A stretch of 64,000 nt of DNA. Origin: Flavobacterium sp. M31R6 (lineage in GTDB: Bacteria > Bacteroidota > Bacteroidia > Flavobacteriales > Flavobacteriaceae). Under the pieces are notes generated by a model. The model did not search any database, was not told the origin of the DNA, and worked only from the letters and a program-made list of their open reading frames with translations. The first letter of the stretch is position 1. Each line of letters starts with the position of its first letter. Below are positions 44,884 through 53,895 of the stretch, piece by piece. The stretch spans positions 682,001 through 746,000 of the forward strand of contig NZ_CP054141.1 in NCBI RefSeq assembly GCF_013284035.1, in the 5' to 3' direction. Both the position numbers and the translations under genes were made by a program.

Positions 44884-46038
44884 TTATCGTTCGACCGTAT
44901 AGCCTTTTGCTTTCGCTAAAGCTACAATAGAAGTGTTTATGGCATTTCCCAAATCGTCTTGTGATTTTGTTTTTTTGGTTTCGGCATCGATATATTGTTG
45001 GCGTTTTTTGGCCAATTCACCAATTTCTTTTTGGATTATCTCTCTTTCTTTTGCTTTTTGGGTAACAATTACTTCCACTTCGGCTTCTGATTTGTTTTGA
45101 AGCTCCGCGGGTAATTCCTCTTTTTTGATTTTTGCAATCGCTTTGGGATCTTCTTTTACACGGTCAACTAAGTCCCAGCTTTCATTTTTATAGACTGCTT
45201 TGGATTTGCTTACGGCGCGTTCGGCATAATTGGCAGATGAAACTCCCTGTGCATTTTTGTCTTGTGCTTCTTGGTTCATTTTTTTAGAAGAACCCTTTGC
45301 TCCGTAGCCAATATAGGTGTTATTGATTTTTACATTGCAGTTGGATATTTGATCGTCATAAGGCGTTGATACGTATTGAACCGATAAGTTAGAATCAATG
45401 TTGAAGTATTTCCCTTTTCCATAATCGGCGCCGTCTTTCCAAAAGGTATTAATTCCTTCCATACTGCTTCCGCAGAAAATAGTGTTCACATAAATATCAT
45501 TTTTCAAGGCATCGCTGATGGCTTCTTTGTAGTTTATTCCTCCTTGGTCGAAGGCTTCATTTCCTGCAATATAAATGAGTTTCATATTGCTAGTTTCTTT
45601 TTTCCATTGCAATTTTTTGGTTGCATCTTGAATTACCGCACCGCAATACTCATTTCCGCCGTTGGTTTTCAAAGCAAATAATTTTTCGGAGATCAAGTCC
45701 AAGTCGGTGGTAAGCGGTGTTACTTGTCTAATATAATTGGATTGTTGTGCCAATCCGTCGTTGCCGTATTCATACAACGCAATTTCGATATCGGGAGTTT
45801 TACCGGAATATTTAAGAGTTGTGAGCGTGTTTACGATGTTCCAAAGTCTGGATTTGGCTTGGTCGATTAATCCGTCCATACTGTTGGAAGTATCTAATAA
45901 AAGTGCGACTTGAATTTTGGTGTTTTCAGTTGGTTTTTCTGTTCCAATGTTTTTTATTGGCTTTGCATTCGAAGAATTACAGCTTGCAAAAGAAATTGTG
46001 GTTGCCAAAAGCGCGGAGATAAATAAAGTCGTTTTCAT
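44884..46038 (-). CDS. VWA domain lipoprotein
   Basis: A 384-residue lipoprotein with lipobox ISFASC (Cys20). The von Willebrand A domain (about 42-235) has the MIDAS motif D49-T-S51-N-S53 in LLLDTSNSMDGL. The rest has GNEAFDQGGINYKEAI and a charged C-terminal helical tail rich in Lys/Glu (about 290-375). It is likely an envelope protein that binds partners through a metal site. It lies upstream of the MuiA-family gene on the same strand, separated by a palindrome, so co-transcription is possible but attenuated. Confidence 0.88.
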   Translation of the reverse strand: MKTTLFISALLATTISFASCNSSNAKPIKNIGTEKPTENTKIQVALLLDTSNSMDGLIDQAKSRLWNIVNTLTTLKYSGKTPDIEIALYEYGNDGLAQQSNYIRQVTPLTTDLDLISEKLFALKTNGGNEYCGAVIQDATKKLQWKKETSNMKLIYIAGNEAFDQGGINYKEAISDALKNDIYVNTIFCGSSMEGINTFWKDGADYGKGKYFNIDSNLSVQYVSTPYDDQISNCNVKINNTYIGYGAKGSSKKMNQEAQDKNAQGVSSANYAERAVSKSKAVYKNESWDLVDRVKEDPKAIAKIKKEELPAELQNKSEAEVEVIVTQKAKEREIIQKEIGELAKKRQQYIDAETKKTKSQDDLGNAINTSIVALAKAKGYTVER

Positions 46039-46446
46039 GATTTTTCGTTTTTAAAGGTTGATTACAGACCAAACTTAAAAACTAAAAACAGCACTTTTTT
46101 GGACAAATGGTGAAACGGCCTTTTGACTTGGTGAAACGAGTTGTAAAAGGAGTTTAAAATACTTTACTTTACAAAGTGGAATTTTTTTGGAAGAGGCTAA
46201 GATTTTAAGTGTCTTATAAAAACAAAATATTGTCTCTTAGCCCCGATTGCAGTGGAAATCCTTATAAGCCGGGGTTCGGCTTATAAGATTACTTCACTAT
46301 ACTTTTATTTTCATAGGAGCTCAGTGAACTTCGTTTGTAACGGAAAGCGGGACTAATGCTGATAAAAAAGCCAAATTTTTCTGCTCCAAATTATTATTAA
46401 TTTGCTTAGTGACTCAGAATCTTAGTGACTCAAAAACTTAAAAAAA
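46039..46446. other. 408 bp gene-free stretch with repeat element
   Basis: This divergent intergenic region between the VWA gene and the histidine kinase gene contains no convincing gene. Its middle (46237-46357) is the second copy of the degenerate repeat element, and 46400-46440 has CTTAGTGACTC words of the CTAAG family just before the kinase ATG. Confidence 0.6.
46237..46357. repeat. Degenerate intergenic repeat element, copy 2
   Basis: It starts AGCCCCGATTGCAGTGGAAA and ends with GAGCTC followed by CGGAAAGCGGGACTAATG. These are the reverse complements of the ends of the 40681-40831 copy. Inside is a perfect hairpin, CTTATAAGCC (46261-46270) with GGCTTATAAG (46278-46287). Confidence 0.65.
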
Positions 46447-48264
46447 ATGCGTTTACTAAATCTATATTTCATTTTCCTTCTAACGCTGTTGTTTCCTATC
46501 GGAACAATGGCTCAGGATTCTTTGTATAAAAGCAAATCGATGCCGGTTTCTAAGATGAGTAGGGTAAGTAATGATTTGAAAAAATCTTTGGAGGTAAATG
46601 ACGAAGCTCAAATTGCCCAAAATTATGAACGATTGGCCAATGAATTTCTTAATAAAGGAGATAATGCCAAAGCCGAAGAGTATTTCAAAAAAGCCATCAC
46701 GAGCTACGCCAAACTGAAGTTGGTTGATGATAAAACCCGCGTAACCAGAAGCCTTGCCAAAGTGCAGGAATCCCAGAAAGACTATGAATCGGCGATTAAA
46801 AATTATGATAAGGCAGGGAATATTGCTGCAGATAAAAGCCTTGAAGAAATCAATACGAATGATGCTAATCGTTTGCGTGCTGTTGCGAGTCCGGTGGCTC
46901 AAGTCGGCTACCTCAATTCGAATATAGAGTTGCTAAAAAAGGAAAATAAAGAAGAAGAAGTTTCAGCGGCCTATGTTCAAAAAGCCGAGAATTCTTTGCA
47001 ACAAAAAAATAAGGAAGTTGCCATAGAAAGTTACCATCAGGCGCTCGCTTACGCAAAAGGAAAACCGGCAACGATCATCAAAATTAACAATGAAATTGCT
47101 AAAGTATATGCGTCAGACAATCAGTTTGACAAGGCAATTGGCATTAATGAAAAACTATTGGCAGATGCTAAAACCAAGAAAGATTTCAATACTCAAATTA
47201 AACAATTGCAATCGCTATCGGATCTATATTTCCAAAAAGAAGAGCCTAATAAAGCGGTCACGGCATTGAAGGAAGCCTTTGCTTTGGCACTTCAAAAAGG
47301 AAATTCTGCCGAGGCAAAAAAGAGTTTGATTTCGTTAACGCAGTATTACAATGAAAAAGGAAAGAACAGGGAAAGTTTGGCTTTGTACGGTCAATTTCTT
47401 CAAAATTTTGAGCAATTAGTGCAATCCGACACAACTTTGATGGATACCAAAGCGTTTCAGGTTAGCGAAGATAAAATCCGCCAATTGGAAAAAGAAAAAT
47501 CGTTGAAAGACGAGCTAATTACCAAGACAAATACTTTTAATTACTTCCTTTTAGGTTCGATAGGATTGCTTTTGTTGTTGTTTCTGTGGATTGTAAAATC
47601 GCTTTTTTCTATCAAAACAAAGAACAAAGAAATTGCATTGCAGTCGTTACGACGCGAAATGAATCCGCATTTTATTTTCAACAGTCTTAATAGTGTGAAT
47701 CAATTTATATCCGAGAACAAAGAATTGGAAGCCAATAAATACCTGACTTCGTATTCGAATTTGATGCGAAATACGATGGAGAATTCCAACAAGGATTTCA
47801 TTACCTTGGATAACGAGTTGGAGCAATTGAAAAAGTATTTGGAATTGGAACATTTGCGCTTTCAGGATAAATTTGATTTCAAGATAAGCGTTGACCCAGA
47901 ATTGGATCCCGAAAGAACTATGGTTCCCAATATGATTATTCAGCCTCATTTGGAGAATGCTATTTGGCACGGTTTGCGGTATTTGGATGCCAAAGGGTTG
48001 TTGCAATTGAATATTCAGTTATTCAACGGCCAAGTTGTGATTCGTATTGAAGATGATGGTATTGGCTTGACTAAAAGCCAAGAGCTGAAAACGAGTAATC
48101 AAAAAGCACATGAATCGCGAGGGATGAGCAATACGAAAGAGCGCATTGGTTTGCTTAATGAGTTGTACAAAAAGAATATTGCGTTCCAGATTTTTGAGAA
48201 AGCCTTGCCGGAAACAGGAACCGTAATCGAAATTGTTTTTCCATTAATTGATAAAATAGGATGA
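46447..48264 (+). CDS. LytS-type sensor histidine kinase with TPR sensor domain
   Basis: A 605-residue inner-membrane kinase. The signal peptide (1-22) is followed by periplasmic TPR-like helical repeats (about 45-335) and one transmembrane segment (364-385). A His_kinase domain has the phosphorylated His408 in REMNPHFIFNSLNSVNQF. A HATPase region has IIQPHLENAIWHGL and IEDDGIGL. TPR-containing LytS-like kinases are common in Bacteroidota. Its stop overlaps the start of the LytTR regulator by four bases, making an obvious two-component operon. The signal is unknown. Confidence 0.93.
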   Translation: MRLLNLYFIFLLTLLFPIGTMAQDSLYKSKSMPVSKMSRVSNDLKKSLEVNDEAQIAQNYERLANEFLNKGDNAKAEEYFKKAITSYAKLKLVDDKTRVTRSLAKVQESQKDYESAIKNYDKAGNIAADKSLEEINTNDANRLRAVASPVAQVGYLNSNIELLKKENKEEEVSAAYVQKAENSLQQKNKEVAIESYHQALAYAKGKPATIIKINNEIAKVYASDNQFDKAIGINEKLLADAKTKKDFNTQIKQLQSLSDLYFQKEEPNKAVTALKEAFALALQKGNSAEAKKSLISLTQYYNEKGKNRESLALYGQFLQNFEQLVQSDTTLMDTKAFQVSEDKIRQLEKEKSLKDELITKTNTFNYFLLGSIGLLLLLFLWIVKSLFSIKTKNKEIALQSLRREMNPHFIFNSLNSVNQFISENKELEANKYLTSYSNLMRNTMENSNKDFITLDNELEQLKKYLELEHLRFQDKFDFKISVDPELDPERTMVPNMIIQPHLENAIWHGLRYLDAKGLLQLNIQLFNGQVVIRIEDDGIGLTKSQELKTSNQKAHESRGMSNTKERIGLLNELYKKNIAFQIFEKALPETGTVIEIVFPLIDKIG

Positions 48265-49007
48265 GTTTTCAAAAGATAAAAAGCGTAATTGTCGAAGATG
48301 AATTGGCGGCACGAGAAGTGCTCAAGAATTATTTGAGCAAATATTGTCCGCAAGTGGAGGTCATTGGCGAAGCCCAAAACATAAAAGAGGCTGTTCCGTT
48401 GTTGCACGAATTACAGCCACAGTTGGTTTTTTTGGATGTGGAAATGCCTTTTGGCAATGCTTTTGATGTTCTCGAAGCTTGCAAGGATTTGCATTTTGAG
48501 ACTATTTTTGTAACCGCTTTTTCGGAGTATTCTTTGAAAGCGTTGAATCAAAGCGCGGCCTATTATTTGCTGAAACCCATTAGCATTGAAGAATTAATCG
48601 TGGCGGTAAACAAAGTACATCATCAAATTCTCAATCACGAAATTTTTAACAGAAACAGGATAATCGTTGAAAATTTTAAGGAAACTAAACCCGAAAAACA
48701 ACAGGTAATTTTACCAACATTGGAAGGTTTTGAAGTAGTAAAAATGGAAGATATCGTCCGCCTTCGCGGTAACGGTAATTTCACAGACTTATATCTCCAT
48801 AGCGGAAGCAAGAAAATGGCTTGTCGTTTTTTGAAGCATTTCTCGGAAATCCTGCCTTTGCCTTTTATCCGCGTTCACAAATCCCATATCATCAATTTGA
48901 ACTATGTGAAATCGTATAACAAGGGTGGCATTATTACTTTAAACGATGCAACAGAAATTGAAGTTTCCCCAACGTACAAAGAGGATTTTTTGAGGAATTT
49001 TAAGTAA
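48261..49007 (+). CDS. LytTR response regulator
   Basis: A 248-residue response regulator. The receiver domain (about 6-125) has the acidic pair Glu12-Asp13, the phospho-acceptor Asp59 in LVFLDVEMPFG, and the conserved Lys in YYLLKPIS. The LytTR DNA-binding domain (about 145-246) has VVKMEDIVRLRGNGNFTDLY and FIRVHKSHIINLNYVKSY. It should bind DNA when phosphorylated by the upstream kinase, with which it is translationally coupled (ATGA overlap). Target genes cannot be read from this window. Confidence 0.95.
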   Translation: MSFQKIKSVIVEDELAAREVLKNYLSKYCPQVEVIGEAQNIKEAVPLLHELQPQLVFLDVEMPFGNAFDVLEACKDLHFETIFVTAFSEYSLKALNQSAAYYLLKPISIEELIVAVNKVHHQILNHEIFNRNRIIVENFKETKPEKQQVILPTLEGFEVVKMEDIVRLRGNGNFTDLYLHSGSKKMACRFLKHFSEILPLPFIRVHKSHIINLNYVKSYNKGGIITLNDATEIEVSPTYKEDFLRNFK

Positions 49008-49021
49008 TTGGATTAAATTTT

Positions 49022-49163
49022 ACCACATAGAGACATAGAATTTGTAGTATTTGGAAAGAGTTGATAAGCGTTTCACTTTTCACATAGCCGATCTATGTGA
49101 AAAAATAGGCCTATTTCTATTCATCCTTTAATGATTTGCTATTAAATCTATGTCTCTATGTGG
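49022..49163. repeat. Nested palindrome with CACATAGAGACATAGA arms
   Basis: The outer arms are ACCACATAGAGACATAGA (from 49022) and TCTATGTCTCTATGTGG (ending 49163). Inside is a perfect hairpin, TTTTCACATAG (49077-49087) with CTATGTGAAAA (49093-49103). It fills the gap between the regulator gene and the convergent transglycosylase gene. Confidence 0.75.
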
Positions 49164-49183
49164 TTAGTTTTTTTAGCGATAGT

Positions 49184-51145
49184 TTAAAAATCAAATTCTT
49201 CTTTTGCCGATGTTGAATCAATAACAGTAGTATCTTGAACTTTGATGTTCAATAAAGAATGAGCACGACCCGTAAGTGTTATCGGAGCTGATAAACCAAT
49301 AGTATCTTCGGGAACCAATAATCCACGGCGAAACATTAAGTTTCTCAAGAAAGCTTGCTGTTTAGTGGCGTATGCTTTTTGCAAACCTTCTTGGTCAAAT
49401 TGCCACATGAATTTCTTTGGTTTTGGGATAATGGTAGCCAGGAATAGACATTCTTGCACATTCAAATCGGCTGGTCTTTTCTGGAAATAAAACTCGGCTG
49501 CTTCGCCAATTCCATATATGTTCGGACCCCATTCGATAATGTTGAAATATACCTCGAGCATACGTTGTTTGCTCGTGATTCGGTTGTTTTCAATGATATA
49601 CACCAATAGAATTTCTTCCAGTTTTCTCGACAAGGTTTTTTCTCGGGTAAGGAATACATTTTTAACCAATTGCATGCTTATGGTACTTGCGCCACGAGAG
49701 AATTTTTTGGTGCGAATGTTTTTCAGAATCGATTGTTTGAAGGCTTCGTTTATAAAGCCATGATGTGACATAAAAGACGGATCTTCGGAGGTTAGAACAC
49801 ATTTTTGCAAGTAAGGTGATATTTGGTCCAAAGGCGTGTAATACGGATTGCTGGCGCCTACAAAAACGGGTCGTTGAGGAACGCCTTTGTCAATGGCTCG
49901 ATAGGTAAACTCACCATTTAATTTGGCTAAATCTATATTCCCGTATTTGGTTATTTTTAAATTTTGTTTGGTTATGTTGCTTTTGAAAACAATGGTATTT
50001 GGCCTATTTTTGTTGAACATAAAATCCAATTTATAATCAAAATCTCCGGTGGCTTCCATACCTTGAAAATGGGTAAACAAACCATCAGGAAGAGAGGTGA
50101 TAAAATCTTGAGCTTTCATTTTCGGAATAGCCACTTTTAGTTTATAAACCGTATCTTCTTCGGTGTTATAAGAAAGGTAAGGATGAAGTTTAATTTTGTT
50201 GAATTGAAAAGTCGAACTGCTGTCGATAGAAATAAAATCCGAACCCAATAAGAAACGGTAATCAAATCTCGCATTTTTGATAATGACATCTTTGTTGGCA
50301 ATCCTTTTATGATTCATTTTCAAATTTGTAATCGAAGTATAACCGTCCAAGTGCAATTCGCCACCACTCATGTCAATATTTTGAACATTGAATCGAATGG
50401 AATCAAAACTAGCTTTTAGGTTGTAACGCTCATCAAAATAAGGAACTTTGATAGCGCCGGTGTCAATATTGAAAAAGTGTAAATCTCCTTTTTTGTTTCT
50501 AGGGTCTGCAATACCGTTGATTCTCCAACGTTGCGCAAAAGTGTTGGTTTGAACCTCGATAGACGATTCTAATTTAGTTTGATATAAAGTTAGTTTTTTG
50601 AAGTTTACGGTTGCTTTTTTGCCATTGTCATCGAGTTTGAATACCAAGTTTTCAAGAGTCATATCCGTTGGAACCAAATTGAGGACTTTGGAGATAATTC
50701 GATAGGCAAATTCGGCGTAATCTCTTTTTTTATTGGTTTTGGGTTCGTTTTTGTCTTTTTTCAAGAAAGCACCAAAGTTTTTGATCTTTCCTTTTTTGGT
50801 TAACTGAACATAACCATTTTTTATTTCAAGAGTTCCGAGCTGAACATCGCCAATTAGCAGACGCCATAAATTGACACTTGTTTTTATTTTTTGAATTTTA
50901 AAAATAGTGTCCCGGTTTTTTGGTGCCAGTGTGATTTCGTTCAATTCTATTCCTGAAATACCGTCAAAAGAAGCTTTTTTGATTGCAAACTCACTATTGT
51001 ATTCCAGTTTCATTGTGGTAGAAACTTTGTCGATGGCCTGATCCAAAAGTTCGTTCCTAAATACAAGAAAACCAATTAAGAGTACAGCAATAACTATCCC
51101 AAGTATTTTGGAAGCAAGTAGTAACTTTTGTTTGTTAGTTCTCAT
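49184..51145 (-). CDS. Peptidoglycan glycosyltransferase (GT51) with AsmA-like N-terminal region
   Basis: A 653-residue protein. The N-terminal transmembrane anchor is at about 11-28. Residues about 30-410 are a long beta-rich periplasmic region with AsmA-like strand repeats (GISGIELNEITLAPK, LGTLEIKNGYVQL, GGELHLDGYTSI). The C-terminal GT51 transglycosylase (about 420-615) has TSEDPSFMSHHGF (Glu454), GASTISMQLVKNVFL and EVYFNIIEWG. It has no transpeptidase domain, as in monofunctional MtgA, but is more than twice MtgA's usual length. It polymerises lipid II into glycan strands at the inner membrane. It is 39 bp downstream of radA on the same strand. Confidence 0.85.
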   Translation of the reverse strand: MRTNKQKLLLASKILGIVIAVLLIGFLVFRNELLDQAIDKVSTTMKLEYNSEFAIKKASFDGISGIELNEITLAPKNRDTIFKIQKIKTSVNLWRLLIGDVQLGTLEIKNGYVQLTKKGKIKNFGAFLKKDKNEPKTNKKRDYAEFAYRIISKVLNLVPTDMTLENLVFKLDDNGKKATVNFKKLTLYQTKLESSIEVQTNTFAQRWRINGIADPRNKKGDLHFFNIDTGAIKVPYFDERYNLKASFDSIRFNVQNIDMSGGELHLDGYTSITNLKMNHKRIANKDVIIKNARFDYRFLLGSDFISIDSSSTFQFNKIKLHPYLSYNTEEDTVYKLKVAIPKMKAQDFITSLPDGLFTHFQGMEATGDFDYKLDFMFNKNRPNTIVFKSNITKQNLKITKYGNIDLAKLNGEFTYRAIDKGVPQRPVFVGASNPYYTPLDQISPYLQKCVLTSEDPSFMSHHGFINEAFKQSILKNIRTKKFSRGASTISMQLVKNVFLTREKTLSRKLEEILLVYIIENNRITSKQRMLEVYFNIIEWGPNIYGIGEAAEFYFQKRPADLNVQECLFLATIIPKPKKFMWQFDQEGLQKAYATKQQAFLRNLMFRRGLLVPEDTIGLSAPITLTGRAHSLLNIKVQDTTVIDSTSAKEEFDF

Positions 51146-51184
51146 ATATGTAAAAGGAAAAGAAGTCTTTTTTAAAATAATGTT

Positions 51185-52546
51185 TTATCCGAACAACTGG
51201 CTGGCAACATCTTCGATTTTGGCCACCAATTGGATTTTTATTCCCGTATTTTTTAAGGCGATTTTATTGTATTTGGATACAAAAATAGTCGAAAATCCCA
51301 ATTTTTCAGCTTCTTGAATACGCTGATCCACTCGGTTGACAGGACGAATTTCACCCGAAAGCCCAACTTCGCCAGCAAAACAAAAATCTTTGTTGACTGG
51401 AATGTCTTCATTTGATGATAAAATGGCGGCCACAACAGCTAAATCTATGGCTGGATCGTCTACGGAGATTCCGCCGGTTACATTCAAGAAAACGTCTTTG
51501 GCACCAAGCCTAAAGCCAGCTCTTTTTTCCAAAACGGCTAAAATCATGTTTAGTCTTTTGGCGTTATAACCTGTAGTGCTTCTTTGCGGTGTTCCGTAAA
51601 CTGCGGTACTTACCAACGATTGTATTTCAATCATCAAAGGTCTCATGCCCTCGAGTGTAGTTGCAATGGCCGTTCCTGACAATTCTTCGTCTTTGTGAGA
51701 AATCAATATTTCGGATGGATTTGATACTTCTCGCAATCCGCTGCCTAGCATCTCATAAATCCCAATTTCGGCAGTTGATCCAAAACGGTTTTTCAGCGAA
51801 CGCAAAATACGATAGACATGGTTGCGGTCTCCTTCAAATTGAAGCACCGTATCGACCATATGTTCCAATATTTTTGGACCTGCTATAGTTCCGTCTTTAG
51901 TAATATGTCCAATTAAGATTACTGGAATATTGGTTTCTTTGGCAAATTTGATAAGTTCTGCAGTTGTTTCTCGTATTTGTGAAATACTTCCTGCAGTAGA
52001 TTCAATATAATCGGTATGCAAAGTTTGAATCGAATCGATTATGACAATTTCGGGCTGAATGGCTTCAATCTGTTTGAAGATATTCTGTGTTTTTGTTTCG
52101 GTAAGAATGTAGCAATTATCTCCGTTTGGAGTGATACGTTCGGCACGCATTTTTATTTGTTTTTGGCTTTCTTCGCCAGAAACGTATAAAGTTTTGTAAG
52201 GTAATTTTAAGGAAATTTGCAATAAAAGTGTACTCTTTCCAATTCCAGGCTCACCTCCCAGAAGGATAAGAGATCCAGGAACGATTCCTCCACCCAGAAC
52301 TCTATTCAATTCGTTATCGGTAGTATCGAGACGAATTTCTTCTGCACTGTCAATTTCGTTGATTCGTAACGGTTTTGGTGCTTTACTAGTGGTAGATGAT
52401 TCACTTTTCCAAGCTACTTTTTCCTGCTTTTGTATAATTTCCTCGGCAATAGTATTCCATTCTTTACAGGAATTGCACTGTCCTTGCCATCTGGCATATT
52501 GCGCACCACAATTCTGGCAAAAAAAAGTTGTTTTTACTTTGGTCAT
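51185..52546 (-). CDS. radA: DNA repair protein RadA
   Basis: A 453-residue RecA-like protein. The N-terminal zinc finger (Cys10, Cys13, Cys24, Cys27) is followed by the Walker A motif GGEPGIGKST (97-106), the RadA-specific LKNRFG motif (about 254-259), and a C-terminal Lon-protease-like domain with AGEVGLSGEIRPV. It drives branch migration in recombination repair. The ATG directly follows the esterase-like gene's stop, with two intervening bases, so the two are co-transcribed. The GT51 gene follows. Confidence 0.96.
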   Translation of the reverse strand: MTKVKTTFFCQNCGAQYARWQGQCNSCKEWNTIAEEIIQKQEKVAWKSESSTTSKAPKPLRINEIDSAEEIRLDTTDNELNRVLGGGIVPGSLILLGGEPGIGKSTLLLQISLKLPYKTLYVSGEESQKQIKMRAERITPNGDNCYILTETKTQNIFKQIEAIQPEIVIIDSIQTLHTDYIESTAGSISQIRETTAELIKFAKETNIPVILIGHITKDGTIAGPKILEHMVDTVLQFEGDRNHVYRILRSLKNRFGSTAEIGIYEMLGSGLREVSNPSEILISHKDEELSGTAIATTLEGMRPLMIEIQSLVSTAVYGTPQRSTTGYNAKRLNMILAVLEKRAGFRLGAKDVFLNVTGGISVDDPAIDLAVVAAILSSNEDIPVNKDFCFAGEVGLSGEIRPVNRVDQRIQEAEKLGFSTIFVSKYNKIALKNTGIKIQLVAKIEDVASQLFG

Positions 52547-52548
52547 TA

Positions 52549-53805
52549 TTATTGCTTTTTTTCTTCTGTAACAGGTGTGTCTGTGGCAGGAGTTTCTTCG
52601 ATTACTTCTTGCTTTGCTTCAGTATCTTGGCCTACTTTTCCTTTTATTTTTGGTTTTTTGGCAAAGGTTTTTTTCAATTCTTCTGCTTTGGCGAACATCA
52701 TGTCTTTGGTAAGATCGGCAATTTCTTCTTTATTGAAGCCCGACATATAATAGCGTACGGCTCTTGGATTATCTCCTTTTTTTTCAAACATGGTAGCTAA
52801 TTCATAATCGCCTAGCATGCTTTTTGGGTAACTTTTGTCGGCAAGAATCGCTAAAGCATCTAGCTCGTTGTAATCTTTATTTTCAATAATAGCAGCTTCA
52901 ATGGCTTTGAAATCGGTAATTCGAATTGGATTTTTTATGCCAAATGAATTTTCAATGATATCATACTTGTTTTTTAAATAATCAACATAGCCTTCTTTGA
53001 GCGTTACTATTTTTGTGTCATATTCTAGTACGGAAATAGGTTGAGCCGCAGCAAAAATTTGATACAAAGCTGTTGGGATAGAATGCAAAACTAGAGAGAA
53101 ATGGGATACATCGTTAAAATTTTCAAACTTGTAATTTAGATTTGGATTTTTTTTGGTTTGAATTTTGGTATCAAAAATTTTAATTCTTTCTTGCATTTTT
53201 TTATCATCACCGTCTGCTGAAGAGAGATAATAAAAAATAGGCTGTTTGATAGAATCTAAAATATCCGGCATATCATTTTCCATATTCACCGGTAAATCAG
53301 GACTTAAACAAATATAAGCATTGAATAATGGGTTATCTTTATATAAAAAGAAGTTTGAGAAGGCTGCAGTTATATCGTGCCCCGCGATGATTTTAAAATT
53401 GGTAGTTCTATAGTCATGTTGTATAAATGGAAGGAGTTCCAGAGATATAAAGTCAAAGAAATCGACACTTTTCCCATCGGGCATTCCTGTTACTTCGTCC
53501 AAACCACAATCAATTGACCTTTGGTTGTTTTGACCTTGGCTTATTCCTACAACAATTACCTCAGGTAAATCATCCCAATGAGCCCCATAGTTTAAAGTTC
53601 CTAAAAACGGGTTCAGTAGATAGTCACCATCCATTAAAATTAATAGAGGGTATCTTTTGGTTGGATTTTTTTCATAGGAGGCAGGTAGAGAAACGTAAAG
53701 CTCTCTTTTTTCTTGAAGTTTTCCGGAATCGAAATGAATGATTTTTATTTGTGAGTAACCAGAAACAGAAAAAAAGACTAGTAATACTATAAATAAATGT
53801 TTCAT
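52549..53805 (-). CDS. Esterase-fold (Fes/IroE-like) exported protein lacking catalytic Ser
   Basis: A 418-residue protein with a signal peptide (MKHLFIVLLVFFSVSGYSQ). An alpha/beta-hydrolase domain (about 30-255) has the opening YPLLILMDGDYLL and the putative-esterase strand VIVVGISQG. The nucleophile elbow, normally G-H-S-x-G, reads AGHDITA, so the Ser is Asp144. The His-containing NDVSHFSLV (His235) is kept. C-terminal residues 290-418 contain TPR-like helices and an Ala/Lys/Glu/Pro-rich tail. It is probably an envelope or periplasmic protein with binding rather than hydrolytic function. It lies immediately upstream of radA in the same transcription unit. Confidence 0.75.
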   Translation of the reverse strand: MKHLFIVLLVFFSVSGYSQIKIIHFDSGKLQEKRELYVSLPASYEKNPTKRYPLLILMDGDYLLNPFLGTLNYGAHWDDLPEVIVVGISQGQNNQRSIDCGLDEVTGMPDGKSVDFFDFISLELLPFIQHDYRTTNFKIIAGHDITAAFSNFFLYKDNPLFNAYICLSPDLPVNMENDMPDILDSIKQPIFYYLSSADGDDKKMQERIKIFDTKIQTKKNPNLNYKFENFNDVSHFSLVLHSIPTALYQIFAAAQPISVLEYDTKIVTLKEGYVDYLKNKYDIIENSFGIKNPIRITDFKAIEAAIIENKDYNELDALAILADKSYPKSMLGDYELATMFEKKGDNPRAVRYYMSGFNKEEIADLTKDMMFAKAEELKKTFAKKPKIKGKVGQDTEAKQEVIEETPATDTPVTEEKKQ

Positions 53806-53895
53806 ATAATAATGGGGTTGGTTATTTTATGATAAATAGAGTAGCAATATAAACAATTATTTTATGTATTTACAAAGGAGGAATGGACAAACCTA

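Noticed and set aside
46480..46902. 140-codon minus-strand frame within the histidine kinase gene
   Set aside because: Fully antisense to the TPR region of a clear kinase gene and rich in Ile/Phe/Arg as expected of a shadow.
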